The translations under genes were made by a program, and so were the position numbers. Below the pieces are notes generated by a model, which did no database searches, was not told the origin of the DNA, and was given only the letters and a program-made list of their open reading frames with translations. This document shows positions 17,128 through 26,532 of a DNA stretch of 64,000 nucleotides, one piece after another. The stretch is from assembly GCA_930986645.1 (NCBI GenBank), contig CAKNJS010000006.1:1-64000 (forward strand). The letters run 5' to 3'. Within the stretch, counting starts at the first letter, position 1. Each line of letters opens with the position of its first letter. The stretch comes from an uncultured Lachnoclostridium sp. (GTDB lineage: Bacteria; Bacillota; Clostridia; Lachnospirales; Lachnospiraceae).

Positions 17128-18075
17128 TCATTCCTTAAATTCCACAAGAAAAGAACTATCTGCAAGCTTCAGAATATCTCCCTGATGCAGCAGACTCTGC
17201 TCACCTGCTTTGAGCATTATACCATTTATATATGTACCGTTGCGGCTCTGCATGTCCTCAGCATAATACTGCTCATTTCTGTGCCATATTGTGCAGTGTA
17301 CATTTCCCACCCGCAGGTTTCCGCTTATCTGTCCATCCGCACGATAAGGGCTTCTGCCGAGGATAAACTTTTCGTCCGTAATCGTAAATTCCAGATTCTG
17401 ATCCGCTCCCATATACCGCAGGTTCAGCTTCCGGCCGCTTTGCCGCAGTGCTTCCGGCTGCTTAACCATCTGTTCTTCTTTCAGATCATCCGTTCTGAGT
17501 TTTTCTTTCTGGAGATTTCTTGCATCCCGGAATCTTTTACCGATATCTTCAAGAGACCGGTCTGTCTCTTGAAGTGCAGATAAAAACTGAGCGATCTTCT
17601 TTCCCGGCGGACAAGAAATATGCCTGCTCCATTCCATAATCCTGTTTCGGAGCGCTGTGTCAAGCTCAAACCATTCTGTCCGTTCATATTCTTCACTGAG
17701 CGGGAGATAGACGAGATAAACTTCCTTTGTTATATGATCGATAAATATACTGTTATCTGTAAGATCCAGACAGCCCGCCCGGACGAATAAATTATCTTTA
17801 AGATTCATAACGGCACTGATAAGACCTGTCATGACCGCAATAAATTCCTCTTCGCCAAATGTAGAAAGTATTTTGGGCAAGCGCCTGTATTCACCGGAAA
17901 GATATACAAATTTCCGATATCCGTTAAACCTGATCTGGGTACACGGAAGAAAACTTCTGCAGCTGCCTGACTGGAGCATTTTATATCCGGTTTGGGAATA
18001 GAAGCGATCTTCTTTCAGAAGATACGACACATAGCCGTCCCCTTCCCTTTTTTCGATTATGCCGTTCTCTTTCAT
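17128..18075 (-). CDS. DUF6382-like protein with C-terminal FHA domain
   Basis: First gene of the T7SS operon. ATG 18075 is favoured (AAGGA nine bases upstream); ATG 18084 is three codons earlier. Residues 1-165 look like the DUF6382-type N-domain found in Lachnospiraceae FHA proteins. The run 'FIAVMTGLISAVMNLKDNLF' and 'DNSIFIDHITKEVYLVYLPL' resembles a kinase C-lobe without catalytic residues. Residues about 215-315 are an FHA domain: FILGRSPYRADG, NVHCTIW, AEDMQSRNGTYINGI. FHA domains bind phospho-Thr, so it is the natural reader of the kinase's marks. No membrane helix. Confidence 0.85.
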   Translation of the reverse strand: MKENGIIEKREGDGYVSYLLKEDRFYSQTGYKMLQSGSCRSFLPCTQIRFNGYRKFVYLSGEYRRLPKILSTFGEEEFIAVMTGLISAVMNLKDNLFVRAGCLDLTDNSIFIDHITKEVYLVYLPLSEEYERTEWFELDTALRNRIMEWSRHISCPPGKKIAQFLSALQETDRSLEDIGKRFRDARNLQKEKLRTDDLKEEQMVKQPEALRQSGRKLNLRYMGADQNLEFTITDEKFILGRSPYRADGQISGNLRVGNVHCTIWHRNEQYYAEDMQSRNGTYINGIMLKAGEQSLLHQGDILKLADSSFLVEFKE

Positions 18076-18128
18076 CGTTTCCATTCCTTTCTGCCTTTCT
18101 TCTTTTCATCGGCTTCTTTTCAAGATTA

Positions 18129-18134
18129 ATTATA
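18129..18134 (-). promoter_or_regulatory. possible -10 of the T7SS operon
   Basis: Minus-strand TATAAT 54 nt before the first ATG of the operon, in a very A/T-rich context (run of seven A and TTTTAAAA upstream). No convincing -35 at 16-18 nt, so an activator or another sigma factor may be needed. Confidence 0.35.
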
Positions 18135-18210
18135 TACCTTGCATTTTAAAATTTTTTTACGCAGGAATATCCGGTAAATATTCTTAACTATTCATACTCT
18201 CTAATATAGC

Positions 18211-18254
18211 AAAAAAGAGCAGGAATCTCAATATTTCTGATCATTCCTGCTCTT
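18211..18254 (-). terminator. terminator of mfd
   Basis: Perfect 12-bp stem AAGAGCAGGAAT / ATTCCTGCTCTT with a 16-nt loop, followed on the minus strand by six T. It lies 23 nt past the mfd stop and separates pth-mfd from the T7SS operon. Confidence 0.9.
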
Positions 18255-18277
18255 ATTAAGATTAAACATCTGTTTTA

Positions 18278-21200
18278 TTATTTATCCAGCGTATCCATAC
18301 GCAGTCCCCGAATATCTTCTAATACTCTCCTCACTGTTTCAAGCACGCTCTCACCTGTATCTTTTTTGCTTTTTCCCAGCTTCCGGTAGAGGAAATACGG
18401 CGGTTCCTCTGTCTTAAATGCAAGATCTTTTCCGTACCCTGAAAGCATGGCAGGGATTTTCTGAGGATCGATCTTCGCCCGCTCATACATAGTGAAGCGT
18501 ATATCCTTCCCTTTCTGCTCAACGGCCGTCACATATGCGGAATGCGCAAGACCCTTCAATGCAGCGATATGAAGGAGCTGCTGCACTTTCTTCGGGATAT
18601 CCCCGAAACGGTCGATCAGCTCTTCTGTCATATCATCCATCTCTTCTTCATTTTCAATTGCCGCGATCCTTTTATAGATATCCAGCTTCTGGTATTCATT
18701 CCGGATATAGGATTCAGGAATGTAAGCGTCAATATTGAGATCGATCGTTGTTGTGAAGATTTCTTCTTCCCCTTCTCCTTTGAGCCTCAGCACTGCTTCG
18801 TTGAGCATCTTACAGTACATATCATATCCCACAGCTTCCATGTGGCCGCTCTGGGCTTCTCCGAGCAGATTGCCCGCCCCCCTGATTTCAAGGTCGCGCA
18901 TGGCGATCTTAATGCCGGATCCCAGATCTGTAAACTCCCGGATCGCAGCAAGCCGTTTTTCCGCCACTTCCTTTAAAAGCTTATCTCTGCGGTATAGAAG
19001 GAAGGCATAAGCCATGCGGTTAGAACGTCCCACACGTCCTCTGAGCTGATAGAGCTGGGAGAGGCCGAACCGGTCTGCATCTTGAATAATCATTGTATTC
19101 GCATTCGGAATATCAAGTCCTGTTTCAATGATCGTTGTAGACACAAGAACGTCAATGTCCCCGTTGATAAAGTCATACATAATATCTTCAAGCTCTCTCT
19201 CCCTCATCTGTCCGTGGGCATAGGATATATTTGCTTCCGGGATCATCTTCTGGAGGCGCCCGGCCACATCGGCGATATCATTTACCCTGTTGTAGACATA
19301 GTATACCTGCCCTCCGCGGGAGAGTTCTCTTTCAATTGCCTCACGCACCATCTCATCATTGTATTCCATCACATAAGTCTGGACCGGCATACGGTCATGG
19401 GGAGCTTCTTCAAGCACGCTCATATCACGGATTCCGATCAGGCTCATGTGCAGTGTTCTCGGAATCGGAGTAGCGGTCAGTGTCAGAACGTCTATATTCT
19501 CCCGCAGCTTCTTGATCTTCTCCTTATGCGCTACTCCAAAGCGCTGCTCCTCGTCAATGATCAGCAGCCCGAGATCTTTAAAGCCAACATCTTTGGAGAG
19601 GAGACGGTGGGTTCCGATCACAATATCCACCAGCCCTTTTTTCAGATCCTCCACTGTCTTTTTCTGCTGGTAAGACGACCGGAAACGGCATAGAAGGTCG
19701 ATCCGCACCGGGAAGTCTTTCAGTCTCTGGACAAACGTATTGTAATGCTGCTGGGCAAGGATTGTGGTCGGGACGAGGTATACCACCTGTTTTCCTTCCT
19801 GCACCGCCTTAAATGCCGCGCGGATGGCTATCTCGGTCTTACCGTATCCCACATCCCCGCAGATCAGCCGGTCCATGATCTTGCTGCTCTCCATATCATG
19901 TTTCGTATCTTCAATCGCCTGAATCTGATCTTCAGTCTCCTCAAAGGGAAACATCTCCTCAAATTCCTTCTGCCATACCGTATCCGGCCCGTAGACAAAC
20001 CCTTCCGCCCTCTGTCTTGCAGCGTAGAGCTTAACGAGATCTTCTGCAACAGACTGAACTGCTTTTCTGACCTGACTCTTAGTCTTTCCCCACTGAACAG
20101 TTCCCAGCTTGTTCAGCTTCGGTCTCTTTGCTTCCGCCCCTGCATATTTCTGGATCAGATCCATCTGGGCAGCAGGGATATAAAGCACGCCCCCGTCCGC
20201 ATATGATATTTTCAAATAATCCTTTACAACCTTATCTACTTCGATCTTCTCGATTCCGTTATAGATTCCGATTCCATGGTTCTCGTGCACCACATAATCA
20301 CCGGGCTTGAGTTCGGCAAAATCCTGTATCTTCTGTCCTTCATATCGTTTCCGGCGCTTCTTCTTTTTCTTCCGTCCGAAAATATCCGATTCCGAGATGA
20401 CCATAAATTTCAGCATGGGATATTCATATCCTTCGGCTGCATACCCGTATGCCGCCATGATCTCTCCCGGTTTTACCTCCCTCTCCATATCCTCACTGTA
20501 GAAACTGCTGAGATCATAATCTCTCAGATCCTCGGCAAGACGCTTTGCCCTCGTCCTTGATCCGGAGAGCAGCACCACTCTGTATCCGTTTCTCTTCAAA
20601 CGTTTCAGATCTCTCGTGAGCATTTCGAAGCTGTTATTATACGGATTTACGCTCTTCGTCTGTATACTGTACGTACCGCGAACATGAAAGGCTCCGCATC
20701 TGGACTCCAGCGTGGTGAGCGCGATTCCGCTGTAACTGTTCATCCTGTTGATAATATCCTGAGTCTTATAGACTGTCAGACCGCCATCCGTGCTTTCTTC
20801 CATGCCGGACTCTATCCGGTTTTCTCTGCTGCGGAAATACTCCTGTTCCGCTTCCTCCGACATTTCCTGAAGCCGTGCGGGCTCATCCATGAACAAAATT
20901 GTCTTATCTTTTGGAAAATAATCTAAAAAAGGAACCGTCTCTATTGTGTCCTTCCAGTTTTCCGATGCAGGATAAATCACGACACTCTCCAGATTTTCCA
21001 CAGACCTCTGGCTCTCCACATCAAAACTTCTCAGAGAGTCAATCTCATCCCCCCACAGTTCAATCCTGACCGGAAGTTCTTCTGTAAGCGGATATACATC
21101 CATAATACCGCCTCGGACAGCAAACTGTCCCGGACCTTCGATCTGGCTTTCTCTCTCATAGCCCATATCCGTCAGTCTCTCTTCCAGCCTTGACAGATCG

Positions 21201-21643
21201 ATCTCATCTCCGCCTTTCAGAGCGATCCGCTGTTCTTTCAGCTGTTCCGGGCGGGACAGTCCGTCCAGAAAAGCATCCATCACAGTGATGACCGTGATAA
21301 CTTTCCCGTCTTCCTTCTCCATCAGGGCACGCAGTACACACATGCGCTGGTCTGTCAGCTGTTTTCCTTTGATATCGACATAGTAAAAAAGCAGATCTCT
21401 TGCAGGATAAAAGAAGACATCATCCGTAAAAATCCGATACTCCTCATATGCTTTTTTCGCCTTTTCCTCACTGGAAAAAACGATGACTCTGTATTCAAAG
21501 CCATCGCCTAAAGCATACGTCAGATGTGTTTTCTGGGATCCCGCGCAGCCGGATATCTGCAGGAATCCCTTTCCCTTCTTTCTGTCCTTTAATATATCCT
21601 GATAATCCGCCAGCTCAGCCAGCGGCGCAAGTAAAGCCTGCAT
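18278..21643 (-). CDS. mfd: transcription-repair coupling factor Mfd
   Basis: Start at ATG 21643 ([11 protein letters not shown]) with AAGGGG upstream; the track adds 24 residues into pth. 1121 aa is normal for Mfd. The N-terminal UvrB-like part lacks helicase residues ([13 protein letters not shown]). The RNA-polymerase-interacting Tudor-like region is [17 protein letters not shown]. The RecG-like translocase has [14 protein letters not shown] (Walker A), IDEEQRF (DEEQ box), [12 protein letters not shown] (motif III), and [14 protein letters not shown] (motif VI). Mfd removes RNA polymerase stalled at lesions and recruits UvrA. It is 74 nt downstream of pth, the common pth-mfd pair. Confidence 0.97.
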   Translation of the reverse strand: MQALLAPLAELADYQDILKDRKKGKGFLQISGCAGSQKTHLTYALGDGFEYRVIVFSSEEKAKKAYEEYRIFTDDVFFYPARDLLFYYVDIKGKQLTDQRMCVLRALMEKEDGKVITVITVMDAFLDGLSRPEQLKEQRIALKGGDEIDLSRLEERLTDMGYERESQIEGPGQFAVRGGIMDVYPLTEELPVRIELWGDEIDSLRSFDVESQRSVENLESVVIYPASENWKDTIETVPFLDYFPKDKTILFMDEPARLQEMSEEAEQEYFRSRENRIESGMEESTDGGLTVYKTQDIINRMNSYSGIALTTLESRCGAFHVRGTYSIQTKSVNPYNNSFEMLTRDLKRLKRNGYRVVLLSGSRTRAKRLAEDLRDYDLSSFYSEDMEREVKPGEIMAAYGYAAEGYEYPMLKFMVISESDIFGRKKKKKRRKRYEGQKIQDFAELKPGDYVVHENHGIGIYNGIEKIEVDKVVKDYLKISYADGGVLYIPAAQMDLIQKYAGAEAKRPKLNKLGTVQWGKTKSQVRKAVQSVAEDLVKLYAARQRAEGFVYGPDTVWQKEFEEMFPFEETEDQIQAIEDTKHDMESSKIMDRLICGDVGYGKTEIAIRAAFKAVQEGKQVVYLVPTTILAQQHYNTFVQRLKDFPVRIDLLCRFRSSYQQKKTVEDLKKGLVDIVIGTHRLLSKDVGFKDLGLLIIDEEQRFGVAHKEKIKKLRENIDVLTLTATPIPRTLHMSLIGIRDMSVLEEAPHDRMPVQTYVMEYNDEMVREAIERELSRGGQVYYVYNRVNDIADVAGRLQKMIPEANISYAHGQMRERELEDIMYDFINGDIDVLVSTTIIETGLDIPNANTMIIQDADRFGLSQLYQLRGRVGRSNRMAYAFLLYRRDKLLKEVAEKRLAAIREFTDLGSGIKIAMRDLEIRGAGNLLGEAQSGHMEAVGYDMYCKMLNEAVLRLKGEGEEEIFTTTIDLNIDAYIPESYIRNEYQKLDIYKRIAAIENEEEMDDMTEELIDRFGDIPKKVQQLLHIAALKGLAHSAYVTAVEQKGKDIRFTMYERAKIDPQKIPAMLSGYGKDLAFKTEEPPYFLYRKLGKSKKDTGESVLETVRRVLEDIRGLRMDTLDK

Positions 21644-21717
21644 ATTCTTTTCCCCTTTTCTGCAATCCCCCGGATATCCTGATCTTTTCCAAGTTTTTAC
21701 CGGCCGGTCTTCCAAAA

Positions 21718-22299
21718 TTACGGTTCCGCTTTCTTCCTGCGGTTAAATTCACTCATTGCATCCCCGATCCTGCCTGAGAGAATCATTCCTGCCGCACGGA
21801 CAGCATTGTCATATCCCTCATCCATAAGTTCCATTTCTGCTTTTGAGAAATGTCCGAGCACATAATCGGCGAGATCGTATTTTGACGGTTTTTCCCCCAC
21901 TCCGACACGAATCCGCGGAAATATCTGCGTGCCGAGATGAGAAATAATATTTTTAATGCCGTTATGACCTCCTGCACTTCCTTTTTCACGGATGCGCAGC
22001 TGTCCGACCCCCAGATTAATGTCATCATATATTACGATGAGCTCGTGTTCTTCATCTATCTTGTAATAATCCACCAGACTCCTTATACTCTCCCCGCTTA
22101 AATTCATATATGTCTGTGGCTTGGCGAGTATCACTTTCTGCCCCTCGATAATGCCCTTTCCGACAAGTGCTCTGTGTTTTCTGGCGTCTACCGGTATATT
22201 GTATTTATCCGCAAGCCGGTCTATTACATCGAATCCTGCATTATGCCTCGTGCCCTCATACTGTCTGCCAGGGTTCCCGAGTCCTGCTATAATAAACAT
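21718..22299 (-). CDS. pth: peptidyl-tRNA hydrolase
   Basis: Start at ATG 22299 (MFIIAGLGNPG), ten bases after GGAGG; the track ORF extends 52 codons past it. The 193-aa product has the Pth motifs GLGNPGRQYEGTRHNAGF (with the catalytic His), KPQTYMNLSGES, IYDDINLGVGQLRI, and GSAGGHNGIKNI. It frees tRNA from peptidyl-tRNA dropped by ribosomes. Operon with mfd. Confidence 0.97.
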   Translation of the reverse strand: MFIIAGLGNPGRQYEGTRHNAGFDVIDRLADKYNIPVDARKHRALVGKGIIEGQKVILAKPQTYMNLSGESIRSLVDYYKIDEEHELIVIYDDINLGVGQLRIREKGSAGGHNGIKNIISHLGTQIFPRIRVGVGEKPSKYDLADYVLGHFSKAEMELMDEGYDNAVRAAGMILSGRIGDAMSEFNRRKKAEP

Positions 22300-22345
22300 G
22301 CCCTTATAACCTCCATGTTCTGTATATATCTTAATCATTTTACAG

Positions 22346-22374
22346 GATCTGGCAGCATCAGCTGCTGCCGGATC
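22346..22374. other. inverted repeat in the pth leader
   Basis: GATC-GGCAGCA-(5 nt)-TGCTGCC-GATC, 11 bp with one mismatched step per arm, located in the 5' untranslated region of pth about 15 nt after the predicted start site. It could be an operator, a leader hairpin or an mRNA stabiliser; no family recognised. Confidence 0.5.
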
Positions 22375-22387
22375 GTGCCGCATAGCT

Positions 22388-22416
22388 ATTTTACAGTATC
22401 CTCTTGTCTTTGTCAC
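22388..22416 (-). promoter_or_regulatory. sigma-A promoter of pth-mfd
   Basis: Minus strand GTGACA (22411-22416), 17-nt spacer, TAAAAT (22388-22393). Confidence 0.65.
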
Positions 22417-22512
22417 GCAAAAGCCGTGAATATTTTCCTGTTTCCGTTCATACACTTAATAAAAAGCGGACCGCCGTATACCGGCAGCCAATTTTATCGG
22501 GGAGGTAACTCT

Positions 22513-22947
22513 ATGGGTTCCAGAACTAAAATCGTTGTCCTGCACATGAAAGAGATCATATACACTGCCATCTTCGCAGCGCTGGCAGTTGTGCTTGTTG
22601 TTCTTCTGATCATCATGTTCCGCCCGGACAGCAGTAAAGATCAGGCAGACACCGGAAAACGGTACACACCGGGCATCTATACCTCTGCACTTACATTAAA
22701 TAACACAAATCTTGAAGTAGAGGTCACAGTAGATGAATCCCGCATCAATTCTATCCGGTTCTCCAATATTGACGAGACGGTGACCGCAATGTTCCCGCTC
22801 ATCCAGCCTGCCATAGAGGACATTGCCGAACAGATCTATGAAACACAGTCACTCGACGATATCACACTGCCGGATGACACACCTTATACATCCCAGATGA
22901 TTCTGGATGCGATCCGTGAGGCCGTTGAAAAAGCCGCAGTCAGATAA
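22513..22947 (+). CDS. membrane-anchored FMN-binding-like protein
   Basis: Start at ATG 22513 behind GGGGAGG; the track ORF adds 113 false residues. The 144-aa product has one N-terminal membrane helix (IIYTAIFAALAVVLVVLLIIMF) and an outside domain beginning YTPGIYTSALTLNN. The order of strands and the final 'DDTPYTSQMILDAIREAVEKA' resemble FMN-binding (PF04205) domains, where SGATxTS holds the flavin through its Thr. Here the SGA is replaced by PDD, so covalent FMN is doubtful. Divergent from pth, and its last codons lie inside a terminator hairpin for the opposite strand. Confidence 0.65.
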   Translation: MGSRTKIVVLHMKEIIYTAIFAALAVVLVVLLIIMFRPDSSKDQADTGKRYTPGIYTSALTLNNTNLEVEVTVDESRINSIRFSNIDETVTAMFPLIQPAIEDIAEQIYETQSLDDITLPDDTPYTSQMILDAIREAVEKAAVR

Positions 22948-22958
22948 AACTGCGGCTT
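22926..22958 (-). terminator. terminator for the sigG-side leftward operon
   Basis: 10-bp perfect stem AAGCCGCAGT / ACTGCGGCTT with an 8-nt loop, followed on the minus strand by TTTTTC. It ends the transcript of the 87-aa gene and overlaps the 3' end, stop included, of the convergent + strand gene. Confidence 0.8.
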
Positions 22959-22990
22959 AACTCATTTATATTCTGAAGATGCAGAGCCTT

Positions 22991-23254
22991 TCATCCCTCT
23001 ACGATCAGATATCTGCCATCCGGAAGAGCGAACACCTCTGATGCTTCTTCCAGATCTTCCGGATCCAGTCCGTCTACATCCACGCCCTCTTCCTCAAAAT
23101 ATTCCCGTACCTCGGCCAGAGAATCAACAACCACTGCCATACAGTCCTCGAGGAACGCTTCAGCTTCCTCTAGCGTACCGGCTACCGGCTCATCAAAAAG
23201 TTTTCCCTGATCTTTTAAAAAAGTCTTCAGACATACTTCATTGTATTCACTCAT
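22991..23254 (-). CDS. conserved acidic 87-aa protein
   Basis: A very acidic small protein (stretches such as EEEGVDVDGLDPEDLEEASE), starting MSEYNEVCLKTFLKDQGK and ending FALPDGRYLIVEG. I recall close relatives across Lachnospiraceae with no established function; some databases carry misleading glyoxalase labels and nothing in the sequence supports that. AAGGAA is six bases upstream. Last gene of the run from GH13-like to here, 4 nt after the HAD gene. Confidence 0.75.
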   Translation of the reverse strand: MSEYNEVCLKTFLKDQGKLFDEPVAGTLEEAEAFLEDCMAVVVDSLAEVREYFEEEGVDVDGLDPEDLEEASEVFALPDGRYLIVEG

Positions 23255-23257
23255 AGT

Positions 23258-23920
23258 TTATTCCTTTTCCTTTATAGTCATTAGTATCTCATCTGTCGAG
23301 TCTGCAATCCGGTATGGTTTCGCAGCCTCCAATACATCTCTCGAACGGAACCCCCACGTAACAAGAACGGTATCCATCCCTGCCGCTTTTCCAGTCGCGC
23401 CGTCCACTTCAGAATCCCCGATATAAAGTGTTTCTGAAGGTTTTAAGCCGAATTCATCTGCAATAGAAAGCACAGCTGTCGGATCCGGTTTTCTCGGCAC
23501 TCCGTCCTTCTGCCCCTGTATATGGTCAAAGACATTTTTTCCGAATATCTCCTCCACGACATGGACAGCCTGACGATCCGGCTTGTTTGAGAGTACCCCG
23601 AGCTTTAACCCCTGCGCTTTCATCTCTTTGAGCATATCCGGGATACCGGGATACGGTTTTACGCGGTACGTACAGCACTTGTCAAATATGCGGAGATACA
23701 ATTCATATGCTTCATCAAATCTTGTCAGTTTGTCATCTCCTGATGCTTTCAGCGTCTTTTCGATCAATACTTTTGCACCGTTTCCGACAAACTCTCTGCA
23801 CTGTTCTGTAGTGATCTGCGGCATATTCATCTCTTTCATTGTCTCGTTCACTGAATACGCAAGTGATTCCAGTGTATCGGTTAAAGTTCCGTCCAGATCA
23901 AATATACAAGCTCTATACAT
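23258..23920 (-). CDS. HAD-superfamily phosphoglycolate-phosphatase-like
   Basis: 220 aa with the HAD motifs: I FDLDGTLTDT (nucleophile Asp8), II GVLSNKPD, III lysine in KDGVPRKPDP, IV YIGDSEVDG. The C1 cap is helical. This is the Gph/PgmB-like subgroup that dephosphorylates 2-phosphoglycolate or related sugar phosphates; the substrate cannot be fixed from sequence. It lies between sigG and the 87-aa gene on one strand. Confidence 0.88.
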   Translation of the reverse strand: MYRACIFDLDGTLTDTLESLAYSVNETMKEMNMPQITTEQCREFVGNGAKVLIEKTLKASGDDKLTRFDEAYELYLRIFDKCCTYRVKPYPGIPDMLKEMKAQGLKLGVLSNKPDRQAVHVVEEIFGKNVFDHIQGQKDGVPRKPDPTAVLSIADEFGLKPSETLYIGDSEVDGATGKAAGMDTVLVTWGFRSRDVLEAAKPYRIADSTDEILMTIKEKE

Positions 23921-23968
23921 GGTTTTTCTTCCTCTCTTACGTTTTTCTTAAGTAGTCTATAATCCCCG

Positions 23969-24751
23969 TCACTCTCCGAGAAGGTACCGGCGCATGGTCT
24001 TTAAGGCATTTTTTTCCAGACGGCTGACCTGCGCCTGAGAGATATGAATCTGCTCTGCCACCTCCATCTGGGTCTTTCCTTCAAAGAAACGCAGGGTGAT
24101 AATATACCTTTCCCGCTCATTCAGACGCTCCATAGCCGCCTCGAGCGAGAGCTCTTCCACCCAGTTTTCTTCTTTATTTTTCTTATCGCTGACCTGATCC
24201 ATTACATACAGGGTATCTCCGCCGTCGCTGTACACCGGCTCCTGAAGACTCATGGGACTTTGTATTGCATCCAGCGCAAAAACCACGTCTTCCTTGGCGA
24301 TTCCGATCTCATCGGCTATCTCCTGTACTGTGGGCTCCTTCATGTACTGGCGGATGTATCCTTCTTTTGCATAAATCGCTTTATACGCCGTATCGCGAAG
24401 CGATCTGCTGACACGGATAGGACTGTTATCTCTCAGATACCTGCGTATCTCTCCGATGATCATCGGAACCGCATATGTTGAAAATTTTACCATCCTCGAC
24501 GGGTCAAAGTGATCCACCGCCTTCATCAGGCCCACGCAGCCGATCTGAAACAGATCATCCGCATTTTCACTGCTTCCTTCAAAACGTTTGATCACACTCA
24601 AAACCAGCCTCAGATTTCCCTTGATATATGTCTCCCGCGCTTCTTCATCTCCGGCTTTGATTTTCTCAAAAAGTTCTTCTTTCTCTTCCTCTTTCAGAAG
24701 CGGAAGTTTCGATGTGTTTACTCCGCACAGTTCAACCTTGTTCACCATCAT
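23969..24751 (-). CDS. sigG: sporulation sigma factor SigG
   Basis: The N-terminus NKVELCGVNTSKLPLL is the signature of sigma-G (binding site of the anti-sigma factor). The 260-aa product has sigma regions 2 (DDLFQIGCVGLMKAVDHFDP, FSTYAVPMIIGEIRRYLRD) and 4 (TQMEVAEQIHISQAQVSRLE). Sigma-G directs late forespore genes. AGGAGG is 9-12 bases before the ATG pair. Unlike in many spore formers, spoIIGA and sigE are not next to it; the upstream gene is an MBL hydrolase. A CATTCTA box resembling the sigma-G -10 lies about 44 nt before the start, without a well-spaced -35. Confidence 0.95.
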   Translation of the reverse strand: MMVNKVELCGVNTSKLPLLKEEEKEELFEKIKAGDEEARETYIKGNLRLVLSVIKRFEGSSENADDLFQIGCVGLMKAVDHFDPSRMVKFSTYAVPMIIGEIRRYLRDNSPIRVSRSLRDTAYKAIYAKEGYIRQYMKEPTVQEIADEIGIAKEDVVFALDAIQSPMSLQEPVYSDGGDTLYVMDQVSDKKNKEENWVEELSLEAAMERLNERERYIITLRFFEGKTQMEVAEQIHISQAQVSRLEKNALKTMRRYLLGE

Positions 24752-24886
24752 GGCAAGAATCCTCCTAAGCAGTTTATACTTAGAATGATTCTCACCAGAC
24801 GGATAAGATATTCCGAAAGTCGGAAAATTTTATAAACTTTTAGTCCTTGACAAAATCGCGGTTAAGTATATGGTTAAGCCTCCGGA

Positions 24887-26497
24887 TCAGTCGTCAGTCT
24901 CCCATTTTTCTGCAAGATTATTAATCTGTGCTTCGAATTTGGCTTTATCTTTATTTGACAATCCCTCATTCCTGTTAATCACGTCAAGCAGATGCTTTCC
25001 TGCTGCCAGCAGTCTCTCAAATGCAGAATCTGCCCTGCGCTGCGCTGGTTTTTTAGCCTTGACCGGAATTCTGACTCCCTCGCTTATGATCTCGTTCGTC
25101 AGAAGATCGACTTCGCAGGAGGGATAAGGCGCCCACGTACTGTATCCGAACTGCTCGCGGACCGTCTCTGCAAATTTATCGGTCACGGCATCTTCCCCGT
25201 GCACTACGAAGACTCTCTCAACCGGCGAATGGAATTCTCCTACCCATTTGAGCAGTCCGTTCATATCCGCATGGCCGCTGATGCCGTGAAGGCTCTCGAT
25301 TCTGGCGTGTACTTCTATCGGTTCTCCGAAAAGCTTTACATTCTTCTCCCCCTCCAGAAGTCTCCGTCCGAGCGTACCGCTGGCCTGATACCCCACGAAC
25401 AGGATCGTACACTCCGGACGCCAGAGATTATGTTTCAGATGATGGCGTATGCGCCCCGCATCACACATGCCCGATGCGGATATGATAACCTTCGGCTTTT
25501 CAATAAAGTTGATCATCTTGGAATCATCGCTTGTCGTCGATGTATGAAGGCCCGGAAATACAAGCGGATTAATTCCTGCATTTACAAGTTTCATAGCCTC
25601 TTCATCAAAGCAGTCTCTCATATTCATGCTGAATACCTTAGTCGCCTCGATCGCAAGCGGACTATCCAGATACACGTCGAAATCCGGATAGCCGGGCATA
25701 AGATTTTTCTCCTTGATTTCCCTGATAAAATAGAGCATTTCCTGAGTTCTTCCGACTGCAAAAGAAGGAATAACAACATTTCCGCCCCGGTCAAAGGTTT
25801 CTTTTATAATTCTTGTAAAATCACCCAGATAATCCGGTTTTTCTGCCGTGTGGATACGGTCTCCGTATGTGGATTCCATGACAATGTAATCAGCGGAATG
25901 TGTATACTGAGGATCCTTGATAATAGGCTGATCCAGATTGCCCACATCGCCTGAAAAGACAATTTTCTTCGTCACATTTCCCTCCGCCGCCCACACTTCA
26001 ATGCTCGCCGATCCGAGCAGGTGTCCCACGTCGGTAAAACGTATATCGATGCCTTCACAGATAGCAATCCTCTCTCCATACTGGCAGGGAACAAGAAGTT
26101 CGATTGCATCGAGGGCATCCTGCATTACATACACCGGCTCATACTCCGGTCTGCCGGCTCTTTTCCCCTTTCTGTTCCGCCATTCAGCCTCAAATTCCTG
26201 GATGTGCGCACTGTCCCGAAGCATAATGTTGCAAAGATCCGCAGTGGCAAAGGTGGCAAAAATCTGTCCTTTAAATCCGTTCTTTACCAGTTTGGGAATC
26301 ATCCCCGAGTGATCAATGTGCGCATGGGTCAGAAATACATAATCAATATCCTTTTCCGGTACTGGAAGCCCCGGATTCTCATATAAGTCCGGTCCCTGCT
26401 CCATACCGCAGTCGATCAGGATATTTTTCCCCGCTGCCTGCAGAAAATGGCAGCTTCCCGTCACCTCATGGGCTGCTCCGATAAAAGTCAGTTTCAT
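24887..26497 (-). CDS. MBL/beta-CASP RNA-processing hydrolase
   Basis: 536 aa: metallo-beta-lactamase core with HAHIDHSG (residues 58-65), VGHLLGSASIEVW, and FSGDVG, then a beta-CASP domain, and the RNA-specificity region (ISASGMCDAGRIRHHL, EVHARIESLHGISGHAD). This is the bacterial CPSF/Ysh1-like group, thought to be an RNase; it differs from RNase J in having the SGHAD ending and a different C-terminus. It lies 36 nt from the histidine phosphatase and 135 nt from sigG, on one strand. Confidence 0.92.
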   Translation of the reverse strand: MKLTFIGAAHEVTGSCHFLQAAGKNILIDCGMEQGPDLYENPGLPVPEKDIDYVFLTHAHIDHSGMIPKLVKNGFKGQIFATFATADLCNIMLRDSAHIQEFEAEWRNRKGKRAGRPEYEPVYVMQDALDAIELLVPCQYGERIAICEGIDIRFTDVGHLLGSASIEVWAAEGNVTKKIVFSGDVGNLDQPIIKDPQYTHSADYIVMESTYGDRIHTAEKPDYLGDFTRIIKETFDRGGNVVIPSFAVGRTQEMLYFIREIKEKNLMPGYPDFDVYLDSPLAIEATKVFSMNMRDCFDEEAMKLVNAGINPLVFPGLHTSTTSDDSKMINFIEKPKVIISASGMCDAGRIRHHLKHNLWRPECTILFVGYQASGTLGRRLLEGEKNVKLFGEPIEVHARIESLHGISGHADMNGLLKWVGEFHSPVERVFVVHGEDAVTDKFAETVREQFGYSTWAPYPSCEVDLLTNEIISEGVRIPVKAKKPAQRRADSAFERLLAAGKHLLDVINRNEGLSNKDKAKFEAQINNLAEKWETDD

Positions 26498-26532
26498 AGT
26501 CTCACCAGCCTTTTCGCTTTTCTTCTATTGTA

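Noticed and set aside
24752-24886. complete sigma-G promoter upstream of sigG
   Set aside because: Only the -10-like CATTCTA fits; the -35 spacing is about three bases too long.
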